From Rhodococcus sp. HNM0569 (GTDB lineage: Bacteria; Actinomycetota; Actinomycetes; Mycobacteriales; Mycobacteriaceae): a stretch of 64,000 nucleotides of DNA. The translations under genes and the position numbers were made by a program. The notes beneath the pieces were generated by a model. It saw nothing but the letters and a program-made list of their open reading frames with translations. It did no database searches and was not told the DNA's origin. The DNA is taken from NCBI RefSeq assembly GCF_012726205.1, contig NZ_JAASAE010000012.1, forward strand, positions 62,001 through 126,000, written 5' to 3'. Within the stretch, counting starts at the first letter, position 1, and each line of letters starts with the position of its first letter. Shown in pieces: positions 32,746 to 41,631 of this stretch.

Positions 32746-34164
32746 TCACAGGTCGCGCGCCTCGATCGTGCCGTCACGGATCGCCTCCACGAGTCGCGCG
32801 TGATCGGCGAAGGTGCGGTCCGCGTACGCATCGGCGAACTCGGTGATGGCGTGGTCGAAGTTGGCTTTGCCGCCCAGGTAGCCGGCGATCGCGAATCGAT
32901 TGCCGCCGCGCGCGTGCGCGAACGCGAGGGTGCGACCGCACAGTTCGCCGTACAGCGCGAGGCCGTCGGGCCGCAGTGCCTCGACGACCACCGAACCCTT
33001 GCCGTCGCGTAGCTGCCGCACGTAGTAGTCGCGGTCGACGCCCTCGATGTCGGGACCGGTCTGCCAGCCGAGGAAGATGTCGCTCGCCGCCTGGAGCAGG
33101 CGCTGCCCTGTCACGACGCGTTTGCCCTGGCTGCGGTGGATCGGCCCGGCGACGTACGGCGCGAGGACCGACGGCTGCGCCTCCTTGATCTGCAGGATCA
33201 GCGGGTCGTCGGCGTCGGCGCCCCGGAAGAGCGCGACGAGCGTGCGGGTACCGACACTGCCGACCCCGACGACCTTGCGAGCGAACTCGACCGGCGTGTA
33301 CGCGTCGAACAGCAGCCGCCGGTCCGACTGCAGCGTGCGCCGGTAGTCGTCGAATCGCGCATGCATCTCGCGCTTCAGCTTCGCGAACTGGCGGTCGGTG
33401 GCGATCTCGTCGAGTGGGACGAGCAAGGGCGGATCGCTCTTGAATCGGGGCCTGCCGTCGACCACGGTGGTGAGCTTGCGCAGCGCCTGCAGGCTGTTGC
33501 GATTGCGGGCCTTCGCGAGCGCCGCACGCGTCGATTTCTCGCGGGACGTGTCGAGCCGCTCACCGATCTGCTTCAGCAGCGCGTCGACGTCGATGCGCTG
33601 GTACCAGACCGCGAGATGGCCGAGTCGCGCCGAGTCGCGCATCGCGTGCCGGTAGGCGTGCGCCGTCGCGAGCGCGGCGGCGCGGCACTTGCGGTCGGAG
33701 ATGCCGTTGACGCGACCGGAGACCACGACACTCGCGGCGAGCCGCATGACGTCCCATTCGAAGGGTGCGCGGTGCGTTTCGTCGAAGTCGTTGACGTCGA
33801 ATGCAGTTCGTCGCTCAGGCGTCTGGAAGAGTCCGAAATTGCTCAGGTGGGCATCGCCGCACGCCTGCACCTCGATGCCGCTGTGCGGGGTCTTCGACAG
33901 GTCGTCGGCCATCGGCAACGCTGCCCCTCGCAGAAAAGCGAACGGGCTCACTGCCATTCGCCCGTACCGGATCGGGACCAGCTCGGGCAGCCGCGACGCG
34001 TCCTGGGACCGCAACAACTCGAGCGGATCGGTGCGATCGGCCTCCGGGCACAGGTGCGCGGGGCTCGAACGCCCAGCCGTCTTGCGTCGCTTCCGTCCGC
34101 GCGCGTAGTGCTCCGCTGCGTCCGTCTCGTCGCGGGGCCGGGTCTTCGCCGTGCTCGTCGCCAT
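32746..34164 (-). CDS. DUF2252 family protein
   Basis: A 472-residue member of DUF2252, a family with a kinase-like (aminoglycoside phosphotransferase-like) fold and no settled function. A Lys/Arg-rich N-terminus (about residues 1-35) is followed by MAVSPFAFLRGAALPMADDL, the GDAHLSNFG motif near residue 103, DVNDFDETHRAPFEWDVMRL and, near residue 300, a KVVGVGSVGTRTLVALF segment. A gaggag site precedes the ATG. It stands alone between iclR and a divergent DUF1622 gene. Confidence 0.88.
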   Translation of the reverse strand: MATSTAKTRPRDETDAAEHYARGRKRRKTAGRSSPAHLCPEADRTDPLELLRSQDASRLPELVPIRYGRMAVSPFAFLRGAALPMADDLSKTPHSGIEVQACGDAHLSNFGLFQTPERRTAFDVNDFDETHRAPFEWDVMRLAASVVVSGRVNGISDRKCRAAALATAHAYRHAMRDSARLGHLAVWYQRIDVDALLKQIGERLDTSREKSTRAALAKARNRNSLQALRKLTTVVDGRPRFKSDPPLLVPLDEIATDRQFAKLKREMHARFDDYRRTLQSDRRLLFDAYTPVEFARKVVGVGSVGTRTLVALFRGADADDPLILQIKEAQPSVLAPYVAGPIHRSQGKRVVTGQRLLQAASDIFLGWQTGPDIEGVDRDYYVRQLRDGKGSVVVEALRPDGLALYGELCGRTLAFAHARGGNRFAIAGYLGGKANFDHAITEFADAYADRTFADHARLVEAIRDGTIEARDL

Positions 34165-34284
34165 GGGAGCTCCTCGTGTCCACGGGCCTCCTGCCCGACT
34201 CTAGGGCTTTACCCGGACCCGGCGTGCGGATACCGCGGCGCCGCTACGCTCCAGGGGGAGCCGTGGCAGGAGAGGAACCGTGGC

Positions 34285-34671
34285 ATGAGCTTCGTCGAGG
34301 TCGTCGAAACCGTCGCCGACTGCATCGACGGCGCAGGCGTCGCCGTCATCGCACTCGGCGCCGTCGTGGTGGCCGTGCGCACGCTGCTGCGCGCGTACCG
34401 GCGCGAGGCCCGTGTGTACCCGAGTATGCGGGTCGAGCTGGGCCGCACGATCCTGCTCGGGCTCGAACTGCTGGTCGCAGGCGACATCATCCGCACCGTC
34501 GCCGTCACGCCGACCGTCGAGAGCGTGGGGGTGCTCGCGATGATCGTCGCGGTGCGTACCTTCCTCAGTTGGTCGCTCGAGCTCGAGATCAGCGGTCGCT
34601 GGCCGTGGCAGCAGAAGCCGGACCCCGGCGCACCGGACGACGGCGAGAAAAGCGCATCGCGTCGTCCGTGA
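34285..34671 (+). CDS. DUF1622 membrane protein
   Basis: A 128-residue protein with three predicted transmembrane segments (near residues 17-35, 52-70 and 77-95), including ELGRTILLGLELLVAGDIIRT, which is typical of DUF1622. The function is unknown. The aggagagg site supports the ATG. The last 27 codons overlap the 3' end of the convergent monooxygenase gene by 83 bp and are hydrophilic. Confidence 0.88.
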   Translation: MSFVEVVETVADCIDGAGVAVIALGAVVVAVRTLLRAYRREARVYPSMRVELGRTILLGLELLVAGDIIRTVAVTPTVESVGVLAMIVAVRTFLSWSLELEISGRWPWQQKPDPGAPDDGEKSASRRP

Positions 34672-36106
34672 GCTTGCCGTAGCGCAGCGTCAGCATGTCC
34701 CGGAAGTAGTTCATCCGCAGCCGCCACGGCGCCCGCGAACCCTGCTTCGGCAGCTCGTCGAGTGCTCGCAGCACGTAACCGGCGTCGAAGTCGAGGAACG
34801 GCTCCTCGCGCACCGACGCGTCGCGTTCGGGAACGAAGGTGTCGTATCCGTGCGCGTCCATGTGCGCGAGGACGCGGCAGAAGTACTCGCTCACCAGGTC
34901 GGCCTTGAGTGTCCACGACGCATTCGTGTAGCCGATGACGTACGCGAAATTCGGTAGGCCGCTGAGCATCATGCCCTTGTAGGCCATCGTGTGGGTGAGA
35001 TCGACCGGCTCGCCGTCGACCGCGAACTCGATACCACCGAAGGCGATCAGGTTCAGGCCCGTCGCGGTGATCACGACGTCCGCGTCGAGCGTGCGACCCG
35101 ACTCGAGCGTGATGCCCGTCTCGGTGAAGGTGTCGATGCGGTCGGTGACGAGCTCGACGTCGCCCTTACGGATGCTGCGGAACAGATCTGCGTCGGGGAC
35201 GACGCACAAACGCTGGTCCCAGGGGTCGTAACGCGGCGCGAAGTGCGTGTCGACGTCGTAGTCCGGTGGCAGCAGCGGCTGCTGGACCTTGCGGATCGCC
35301 TTCCGCGCTAGGGCCGGAAAACGCTGGCACAGTTGATAGGTCGCGACATGGACGATCGAGTTCTTCAGTCGCGTCGCCCGATACGCCGTGTGCGCAGGCA
35401 GATACCGCGCGAGGCGCTGTGCGAACTTGTCGCGCGCGGGCAACGGCACGATGTAGGTGGGCGAGCGCTGCAGCATCGTGACCGACTCCGCGTCGCCTGC
35501 CATCGACGGCGCCAGCGTGACGGCGGTCGCGCCGCTGCCGACGATCACGACCTTCCTGCCCGCGTAGTCGAGGTCGTCCGGCCAGTGCTGCGGGTGCACC
35601 ACACGCCCGGCGAAGCGATCGATGCCGGGGAACTCGGGCAGGTAGCCCTGGTCGTACCGGTAGTAGCCGCTGCAGCACATCACCGTGTCGGCCGTGTACT
35701 GCACGGTGGTGGCCGCGCCGTTCGTCTCGTCGGTCACCTCGGCCGTGACGGTCCAGTGGTCGTCGGTCCAGTCCATGCGGGTGACCCGGTGCCCGTACCG
35801 GATGTGGCGGTCGACGCCGTACTCGGCGGCGGTGTCGCGGACGTACTCGAGGATCGACGCGCCGTCCGCGATCGACTTGTCCCCCGTCCACGGCCGGAAT
35901 CGGTAGCCGAGCGTGTACATGTCCGAATCGGAACGAATGCCGGGATAGCGGAACAGGTCCCATGTTCCCCCCATCGCGGCGCGGCTCTCCAGGATCACGT
36001 ACTCGCGGTCGGGGAAGGACGTGTGCACGTGGCACGCCGCGCCGACGCCGGACAGTCCCGCGCCGACGATCAGGACGTCGACATGTCGCGTCTCGGTGGT
36101 CGTCAT
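34589..36106 (-). CDS. FAD-dependent monooxygenase, EthA-like (Baeyer-Villiger type)
   Basis: A 505-residue flavoprotein monooxygenase. The first Rossmann motif GAGLSGVGAA binds FAD. The BVMO fingerprint F-x-G-x3-H-x3-W-P is present as FAGRVVHPQHWP near residue 155, followed by the NADPH motif GSGATAVTLAP. Overall it resembles EthA of M. tuberculosis, which oxidises ketones and activates ethionamide. The start at 36106 (MTTTET) follows gggaggctg. The VOC gene lies 45 bp upstream on the same strand. The 3' end overlaps the DUF1622 gene by 83 bp. The natural substrate is unknown. Confidence 0.9.
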   Translation of the reverse strand: MTTTETRHVDVLIVGAGLSGVGAACHVHTSFPDREYVILESRAAMGGTWDLFRYPGIRSDSDMYTLGYRFRPWTGDKSIADGASILEYVRDTAAEYGVDRHIRYGHRVTRMDWTDDHWTVTAEVTDETNGAATTVQYTADTVMCCSGYYRYDQGYLPEFPGIDRFAGRVVHPQHWPDDLDYAGRKVVIVGSGATAVTLAPSMAGDAESVTMLQRSPTYIVPLPARDKFAQRLARYLPAHTAYRATRLKNSIVHVATYQLCQRFPALARKAIRKVQQPLLPPDYDVDTHFAPRYDPWDQRLCVVPDADLFRSIRKGDVELVTDRIDTFTETGITLESGRTLDADVVITATGLNLIAFGGIEFAVDGEPVDLTHTMAYKGMMLSGLPNFAYVIGYTNASWTLKADLVSEYFCRVLAHMDAHGYDTFVPERDASVREEPFLDFDAGYVLRALDELPKQGSRAPWRLRMNYFRDMLTLRYGKLTDDAMRFSRRRPVRRGPASAATASDR

Positions 36107-36151
36107 GGCAGCCTCCCGGGTCGTCGTACGGACGTCCACGGTACGCGCGGG

Positions 36152-36544
36152 TCAGGTAACGGTGGCCCCGGCGCCTCCACGCGACACGAAGCCGATCAGA
36201 TTGCCGAACGGGTCGAGTACCTGGCACAGCCGTTCGCCGGTGAAGATCGTCTTCGGTCCGCGATGCACCGTGGCGCCGCGGGACGTGCAGTCGGCGACCA
36301 CCGTGTCGACGTCGTCGACCTCCCAGTACGCGACCGGGCCGTCGGTTCTCGACGGCTTGTTGTACTCGTCCGACACGTGCACGGTGAGCACGGCGGGACC
36401 GACGGAGAAACGTGCAAGACGACCGAGCATCGAGTCCGGGCGTTCGTCGGGTCGCTCGCCGAGCAGACGCGCGTACCACTCGATGCCCGCGTCGAGGTCG
36501 TCGACGAAGTAGAAGACGTTCGAGACCGGACGCAGGGCACTCAT
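36152..36544 (-). CDS. VOC-superfamily (glyoxalase/bleomycin-resistance fold) protein
   Basis: A 130-residue vicinal-oxygen-chelate protein with paired beta-alpha-beta units: NVFYFVDDLDAGIEWYARLLG at the N-terminus and QVLDPFGNLIGFVS at the C-terminus. It may be a small lyase, dioxygenase or binding protein. Its start is only 17 bp from that of the divergent XRE-cupin gene, so both promoters must overlap the coding starts. Confidence 0.85.
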   Translation of the reverse strand: MSALRPVSNVFYFVDDLDAGIEWYARLLGERPDERPDSMLGRLARFSVGPAVLTVHVSDEYNKPSRTDGPVAYWEVDDVDTVVADCTSRGATVHRGPKTIFTGERLCQVLDPFGNLIGFVSRGGAGATVT

Positions 36545-36561
36545 ACCCGTATCGTGCCACC

Positions 36562-37164
36562 GTGAGCACCTCGCGCGGTGAAACTCTGCACACGGCGACG
36601 GCACCCGAACCGGCGGGCGACGCCGGTCTCGGAGCCGCGATCCGGGCGCGCCGGCTCGAGCTGGGCCGCACCCTCGTGCAGGTCGCGCGGGACACCGGCC
36701 TGTCGCACCCGTTTCTGAGTCAGATCGAGCGCGGCCGCGCGCGGCCGTCGATGCGGTCGCTCTATCTCGTCGCAACGGCCCTCGGTACGACGCAGCAGAC
36801 TCTCCTCGCACGCGGCGTGTCGACGACACCGGCGGGACGGGTGCGGACTCCCGGCGGCGATCAGGGTGTGCACGCCGCACGGCTCGTCGATCGCGCGGAG
36901 GGGGCCGCCGACGTCACCGAGATGGTCGTCACGACCGAACGGTTCGAGGAGTTCTTCCGGCACACGCGCCGTGAACTCGTGTACGTCGTCGCGGGGGTGG
37001 TCGAGGTCGAGCTGCACGAGGCGGGTGCGTCGGAGTTCCACACGCTCGCCGCGCGCGAATCCGTCGTGTGCCCCGGCGGCGTCGACCACCGGCACCGCCG
37101 CGTCGGAGGCGAGCCCGCGGTGGTGCTGCTCGTGCATTCCGGTGGCAGCGCCGACACGGATTGA
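36562..37164 (+). CDS. XRE-family regulator with C-terminal cupin
   Basis: A 200-residue regulator of the HTH-cupin class. The helix-turn-helix is at residues 18-75 (IRARRLELGRTLVQVARDTGLSHPF, split here for length as LSHPFLSQIERGRARPS). The cupin domain at about 115-195 has RRELVYVVAGVVEVEL and a CPGGVDHRHRR segment. Such proteins often sense a small molecule and control its metabolism. GTG at 36562 has no clear ribosome site, so a leaderless mRNA is likely. It lies 187 bp upstream of the ABC transporter operon and may regulate it. Confidence 0.85.
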   Translation: MSTSRGETLHTATAPEPAGDAGLGAAIRARRLELGRTLVQVARDTGLSHPFLSQIERGRARPSMRSLYLVATALGTTQQTLLARGVSTTPAGRVRTPGGDQGVHAARLVDRAEGAADVTEMVVTTERFEEFFRHTRRELVYVVAGVVEVELHEAGASEFHTLAARESVVCPGGVDHRHRRVGGEPAVVLLVHSGGSADTD

Positions 37165-37270
37165 CCGAAGGAAAATCCCGCTGCCCCAGTGGGTTCTCCG
37201 GCCGAAGCGTGTTCACACAACTGTCGACGCGGTTAACCGGACGGCAACACCGGGCCTTCCATACTCGTGG

Positions 37271-37289
37271 ATGTTGATCGGATCAACAT
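37271..37289. promoter_or_regulatory. 19-bp perfect palindrome before the ABC operon
   Basis: ATGTTGATC-G-GATCAACAT is a perfect 9-1-9 inverted repeat, 62 bp before the ATPase start. It is the longest exact small operator-like dyad in the window. The binding protein could be the XRE-cupin regulator next to it or a GntR-type protein encoded elsewhere. Confidence 0.72.
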
Positions 37290-37351
37290 TCCATGCCAGG
37301 AGCACCGTCGTCTGCACCGAGCCGTCGACGCCGCACGTCAGGAGGCCGTCG

Positions 37352-38161
37352 ATGTCCGGTCGTGTTCGAGAACAGGGTCGTGTTCGACCGCACGCACCGT
37401 CCATGCACGACGCGTCGCCCGCGCCCGGGCAGCAGGTGCTCGGCTTCGAACGCACCGACCTGGTGTATCCGAACGGCACGCACGCCCTCGACGCCGTCGA
37501 TCTCACGGTGCGCGCAGGCGAATTCGTCAGCGTTGTCGGTCCGTCGGGCTGCGGGAAGTCGACATTGCTGCGTATCGCGTCGGGCCTCGAGTCGGCATCG
37601 GGTGGGTACGCGCAGGTGGGCGCCAACCGCATCGGTTACGTGTTCCAGGACGCAACGCTGCTCCCGTGGCGCTCGGTGCGCGACAACGTCGCGCTGCTCG
37701 CCGAACTCGACGGCGTGCCCAAGGCCGAGCGGCTGCGCCGGGCCGACGACGCGATCGCCCTCGTCGGCTTGCGCGGGTTCGAGAAACACCTGCCGCACAT
37801 GCTGTCCGGTGGCATGCGCATGCGAGTGTCGGTGGCCCGCTCGCTGACCCTCGACCCGGAGCTGTTCCTGTTCGACGAGCCGTTCGGCGCGCTCGACGAG
37901 ATCACCCGCCAGCACCTGAACGACGAGACGACCAGGCTGTTCGCCGACCGCCGCTTCGCCGGACTGTTCGTGACCCACTCGGTGTCCGAGGCTGTCTACC
38001 TGTCGACGCGCGTCGTGGTGATGTCGGGTAGGCCGGGGCGCATCGTGCAGGACATCGAGGTGCCCTTCGACTTTCCGCGCGAGCCGTCGTTGCGGTACAC
38101 GGCGGAGTTCACCACGCTCGCGGCCAAGGTCTCGGAAGCACTGCGGGAGGCGCACGCATGA
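37352..38161 (+). CDS. ABC transporter ATPase (SsuB/TauB/ThiZ type)
   Basis: A 269-residue ATPase for a nitrate/taurine/pyrimidine-type importer. Walker A is GPSGCGKST, the Q-loop GYVFQDATLLPWRSV, the signature LSGGMRMRVSVAR and Walker B LFLFDEPFGALDE. The LLPWR following the Q-loop is typical of this subfamily. The start at 37352 has an aggagg site; residues before about 25 are not conserved. It overlaps the permease gene by four bases. Confidence 0.92.
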   Translation: MSGRVREQGRVRPHAPSMHDASPAPGQQVLGFERTDLVYPNGTHALDAVDLTVRAGEFVSVVGPSGCGKSTLLRIASGLESASGGYAQVGANRIGYVFQDATLLPWRSVRDNVALLAELDGVPKAERLRRADDAIALVGLRGFEKHLPHMLSGGMRMRVSVARSLTLDPELFLFDEPFGALDEITRQHLNDETTRLFADRRFAGLFVTHSVSEAVYLSTRVVVMSGRPGRIVQDIEVPFDFPREPSLRYTAEFTTLAAKVSEALREAHA

Positions 38162-39033
38162 GCAGTGAACTGACCGATCTCGAACGGACAACGCAGGATC
38201 CCGGAGCGGGCCTGCTCGCGGACGCGCCGGCCCCGGGCCCGAGGGCGACCTCTCCGCGCCGCTCGCTGTTGCCGGTCCTGGGCCCAGCCGGAGTGTTCGC
38301 GCTCCTCGTCGCGGCCTGGTACGCCGTCACCTACCTCGTGCTCGATCCGTCGCGCCGGTTCCTGATGCCTGCGCCGCACACGGTCGTCGTCGACGGCGTG
38401 TTCGGCAAGAACATCTCCGAGATGCTGGAAGCGCTCGGGCGCACCACAGGTGTCGCGCTCACCGGCCTCGTGATCGCATTCGTGCTCGGTGTCGCGTGGG
38501 CGATTCTCATGTCGCAGGCGCAGTGGGCCGAGACGTCGCTCTTTCCGTATGCGGTCGTGCTGCAGTGCATTCCGATCCTGGCGCTGGTGCCGCTCATCGG
38601 ATTCTGGTTCGGATTCGGCTTCTCCGCGCGTGTGCTCGTGTGCGTGCTGATCGCCCTGTTCCCGATCGTGTCGAACACCCTGTTCGGTTTGAAGTCGGTG
38701 GACAAAGGTCATCGAGAGTTGTTCGCGCTGCACAAGACCCGACGCCTCACCCGGTTGAGGAAGCTCGAGATGCCGGCCGCGCTGCCCGCGATGTTCGCCG
38801 GGCTGCGGATCTCCGGCGGGCTCGCCGTCGTGGGTGCCATCGTGGGCGACTTCTTCTTCAAGCAGGGTGCGCCCGGCATCGGCATCCTGATCGACAACTA
38901 CCGCTCGCGGCTGCAATCACCCCAACTGTTCGCCGCGATCATCCTCGCGTCGCTGCTCGGCATCGCCGTCTTCGCATTCTTCGGCTGGCTGTCGAATCGC
39001 GTCGTCGGCAAGTGGCACAACCCGAAGCAGTAA
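38158..39033 (+). CDS. ABC transporter permease (SsuC/TauC type)
   Basis: A 291-residue permease with about six transmembrane helices after a 40-residue hydrophilic N-terminus. The EAA-type loop that docks the ATPase is LRKLEMPAALPAMFAGLRISGGLAVVG-like, near residues 198-224. The ATG overlaps the ATPase stop. It is followed by the binding-protein gene after 48 bp. Confidence 0.92.
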   Translation: MSSELTDLERTTQDPGAGLLADAPAPGPRATSPRRSLLPVLGPAGVFALLVAAWYAVTYLVLDPSRRFLMPAPHTVVVDGVFGKNISEMLEALGRTTGVALTGLVIAFVLGVAWAILMSQAQWAETSLFPYAVVLQCIPILALVPLIGFWFGFGFSARVLVCVLIALFPIVSNTLFGLKSVDKGHRELFALHKTRRLTRLRKLEMPAALPAMFAGLRISGGLAVVGAIVGDFFFKQGAPGIGILIDNYRSRLQSPQLFAAIILASLLGIAVFAFFGWLSNRVVGKWHNPKQ

Positions 39034-39081
39034 CCCCCACCCTCTCGCCTCCCCGTCGCTGTCCCACGAACAGGAGCCCCC

Positions 39082-40275
39082 ATGTCCCGTGCTTCCTCGT
39101 CCCGTCGCACGTCCTTCGTCCGTAGAGGCGCGGTGGCCGCGCTCGCGGCGTCGACCGGCGTCGTCCTCACCGCGTGCTCGGGTGGCGCGTCGAGCGAGCC
39201 GTCCGGATACGACGGCCCGATCGGGGCGGTCGACCTGTCCCAGTCGTGTCCCGAGACGATCGTCGTGCAGACCGACTGGAATCCCGAGGCCGAACACGGC
39301 GGCATGTACCAGATGCTGGGGCCGGACCCACAGATCGATGCGGGTGCCAAGCGTGTGAGCGGACCCCTGTTCGCGAGCGGCGAGTACACCGGTGTGGACA
39401 TCGAGATCCGTTCGGGTGGACCGGCGATCGGATTCCAGTCGGTGACATCGCAGATGTATCAGGACACCGACATCATGCTCGGCTTCGTCGACACGGACCA
39501 GGCGATCATGAGCGCGGGCAGCAACCCGACGACGGGCGTGTACGCGGCACTCGAGAAGAGCCCGATGATGATCATGTGGGATCCCGCGTCGCATCCGGAA
39601 GCGCGGTCGATCGCGGACCTGAAGGGCACCGACGCGAAAGTTCTGTACTTCGAGGGCGAACCGTACATGGACTACCTCACCGGCACCGGCATCCTCGACC
39701 CGAACCAGGTGGACGGCAGCTACGACGGCACGCCCGCGAACTTCGTCGCTGCCGGTGGCACCAACGGTCAACAGGGCTTCGCGAGCTCCGAGCCGTACGT
39801 CTACGAGAACGAGGTCGAGGGCTGGAAGAAGCCCGTCGACTACCAACTCGTGCACGACGCGGGCTACCCGACCTACAAGTCGCCGCTCGCGGTGCGCAGC
39901 GGCGAGCTCGACGGCTACGCGTCGTGCCTCGAGCAGCTCGTGCCGGTCATGCAGCAGGCGATGCTCGACTACTTCGCCGACCCGTCGACAGCCAACGCCG
40001 TGATCCTCGACGCCGTCGAGCAATTCGACACCGGATGGGTCTACGGGCAGGGCAACGCAGACTACGCGATCGACACGATGCTCGAACAGGGCCTCGTCGG
40101 CAACGGCACCACACCCGCGATGGGCGACTTCGACACCGAACGCGTGCAGCGGCTCATCGACATCACCCGGCCGGTCTTCACGAAGCAGGGCAAGGACGTT
40201 CCCGCCGACCTGACCCCCGAGCAGGTCGCGACCAACCGGTTCGTCGACACGTCGATCAGCTTCCCGGGGCAGTGA
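39082..40275 (+). CDS. ABC substrate-binding lipoprotein, NMT1/THI5-like
   Basis: A 397-residue periplasmic-type binding protein. The Arg-rich start, hydrophobic stretch and lipobox LTAC (Cys34) mark a lipoprotein anchored outside the membrane. The mature part starts with the fold typical of NMT1/THI5-like proteins (IVVQTDWNPEAEHGGMYQML), a group that binds thiamin pyrimidine precursors, riboflavin-type compounds, taurine or sulfonates. W-N-P-E-A-E-H-G is very like the NMT1 consensus. The next gene starts within its stop (TGATG). Confidence 0.9.
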   Translation: MSRASSSRRTSFVRRGAVAALAASTGVVLTACSGGASSEPSGYDGPIGAVDLSQSCPETIVVQTDWNPEAEHGGMYQMLGPDPQIDAGAKRVSGPLFASGEYTGVDIEIRSGGPAIGFQSVTSQMYQDTDIMLGFVDTDQAIMSAGSNPTTGVYAALEKSPMMIMWDPASHPEARSIADLKGTDAKVLYFEGEPYMDYLTGTGILDPNQVDGSYDGTPANFVAAGGTNGQQGFASSEPYVYENEVEGWKKPVDYQLVHDAGYPTYKSPLAVRSGELDGYASCLEQLVPVMQQAMLDYFADPSTANAVILDAVEQFDTGWVYGQGNADYAIDTMLEQGLVGNGTTPAMGDFDTERVQRLIDITRPVFTKQGKDVPADLTPEQVATNRFVDTSISFPGQ

Positions 40276-41618
40276 TGGCAAGCGCACCCGTCGCGATGGC
40301 GCCGGTGTCGGACGCCGGCCGGCCGCCGTTCAGGGCGGCCGACGTCGAGGCGCTCGTACACGACCTCGCCGGCATCCTCGGTGAAGGCGGCGTGAGCACC
40401 GCACCGCGTGCGCTCGCCCGCGCATCGAAAGACGGCTCGGGGATGAGCCCGATCCTCACGGCGCAGCAGCCGCTCGGCGCGCCGGACCTCGTGTGCTGTC
40501 CGAAATCAGCGCACCAGGTTCCGGACGTCGTCCGCGCCGCGGTGCGCCGCGGGGTTCCGATCACGACGCGCGGCAAGGGCACCGGAAACTACGGACAGGC
40601 CGTGCCGCGCTACGGCGGTCTCGTGATCGACATGACCGGCCTCACGACGATCAGCGCGCTCGGCGACGGATACGTCACGGCGGAGGCGGGTGCTCGCATG
40701 ATCACCCTGGAACGCGCCGCGTGGGATGCGGGGCAGCAGTTGTGGATGTATCCGTCGACGGCGCAGTCCACTCTCGGTGGGTTCGTCGCGGGTGGCTCGG
40801 CGGGCACCGGCACGATCGTGCACGGGCGTAACCACATGGGCTTCGTCGACTCCCTCGACGTCGTATACGCGCACGACGACGCCGAGATCGTGCATCTGGC
40901 GGGCGACGACGCGCAGCCGATGGTGCACACCTACGGCGTCGCCGGCATCATCGTGCGCGCCACGGTGCAGCTCGAGCCGCTGCAGGACTGGCGCTGCGTG
41001 TATGCGAGTTTCGCGTCGCATCACGACGCTTTCGCCGCCGCGGTACACGTGCGCGGGGTGTCCCCGCAGCCACGACTGTGCTCGGCCGACACCGTGACGA
41101 TGTCGGCGCATCTTCCCACCGACGACGCGATACCGCGCGGACGTGCCAGCCTGCGCACAATCGTCGATTCGGCGGTGGTCGACGAGATTTCGGGCATCGT
41201 CGAGGCATGCGGAGGCCGCGTCGAGGCGGTGCGCTCGGGTCTGCAGGACACGCTGCGGGCGAGCATGCTCTCGTACAACCACCCGACGTGGTGGATGCAG
41301 AAGGCGGAGCCGGACACATGGTTTCACATGGAGGTCCAGGGCGACGCGCTGGTGGAACGACTCGACGAGGTCGAAGCGGTGTACGAGGACGGCATGCTGC
41401 ACCTCGAGGTCGGCTACGGGCACATGTTCGGCATGCTCAACGGCCGCTACCGCGATCCACAGCAGGTGTACGACGGCGTCGCGCAACTCGAGGCGCTGGG
41501 TGTGGCGGTGCATTCGCCGCACCAGTCGTACGTCGACCGCGACGCCGACCGCATCAGAACGCTGGCGGCGCAGACCGATCCGCGTGGACTGCTCAATCCG
41601 GGCCGGTGGCTGTCGTGA
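40275..41618 (+). CDS. FAD-linked oxidase (VAO/PCMH family)
   Basis: A 447-residue flavoenzyme with the PP-loop FAD-binding domain: PITTRGKGTGNYGQAV, then GGLVIDMTGL, GYVTAEAGARM and TLGGFVAGGSAGTGTIVHG. The family oxidises alcohols, amines or hydroxy acids at FAD. The C-terminal NPGRWLS end is like that of glycolate or lactate oxidases. It is coupled to the binding-protein gene, which means the imported compound or its product is the likely substrate. No cofactor-attaching His could be assigned with confidence. Confidence 0.88.
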   Translation: MASAPVAMAPVSDAGRPPFRAADVEALVHDLAGILGEGGVSTAPRALARASKDGSGMSPILTAQQPLGAPDLVCCPKSAHQVPDVVRAAVRRGVPITTRGKGTGNYGQAVPRYGGLVIDMTGLTTISALGDGYVTAEAGARMITLERAAWDAGQQLWMYPSTAQSTLGGFVAGGSAGTGTIVHGRNHMGFVDSLDVVYAHDDAEIVHLAGDDAQPMVHTYGVAGIIVRATVQLEPLQDWRCVYASFASHHDAFAAAVHVRGVSPQPRLCSADTVTMSAHLPTDDAIPRGRASLRTIVDSAVVDEISGIVEACGGRVEAVRSGLQDTLRASMLSYNHPTWWMQKAEPDTWFHMEVQGDALVERLDEVEAVYEDGMLHLEVGYGHMFGMLNGRYRDPQQVYDGVAQLEALGVAVHSPHQSYVDRDADRIRTLAAQTDPRGLLNPGRWLS

Positions 41619-41631
41619 CAGTGGGCAGGAC

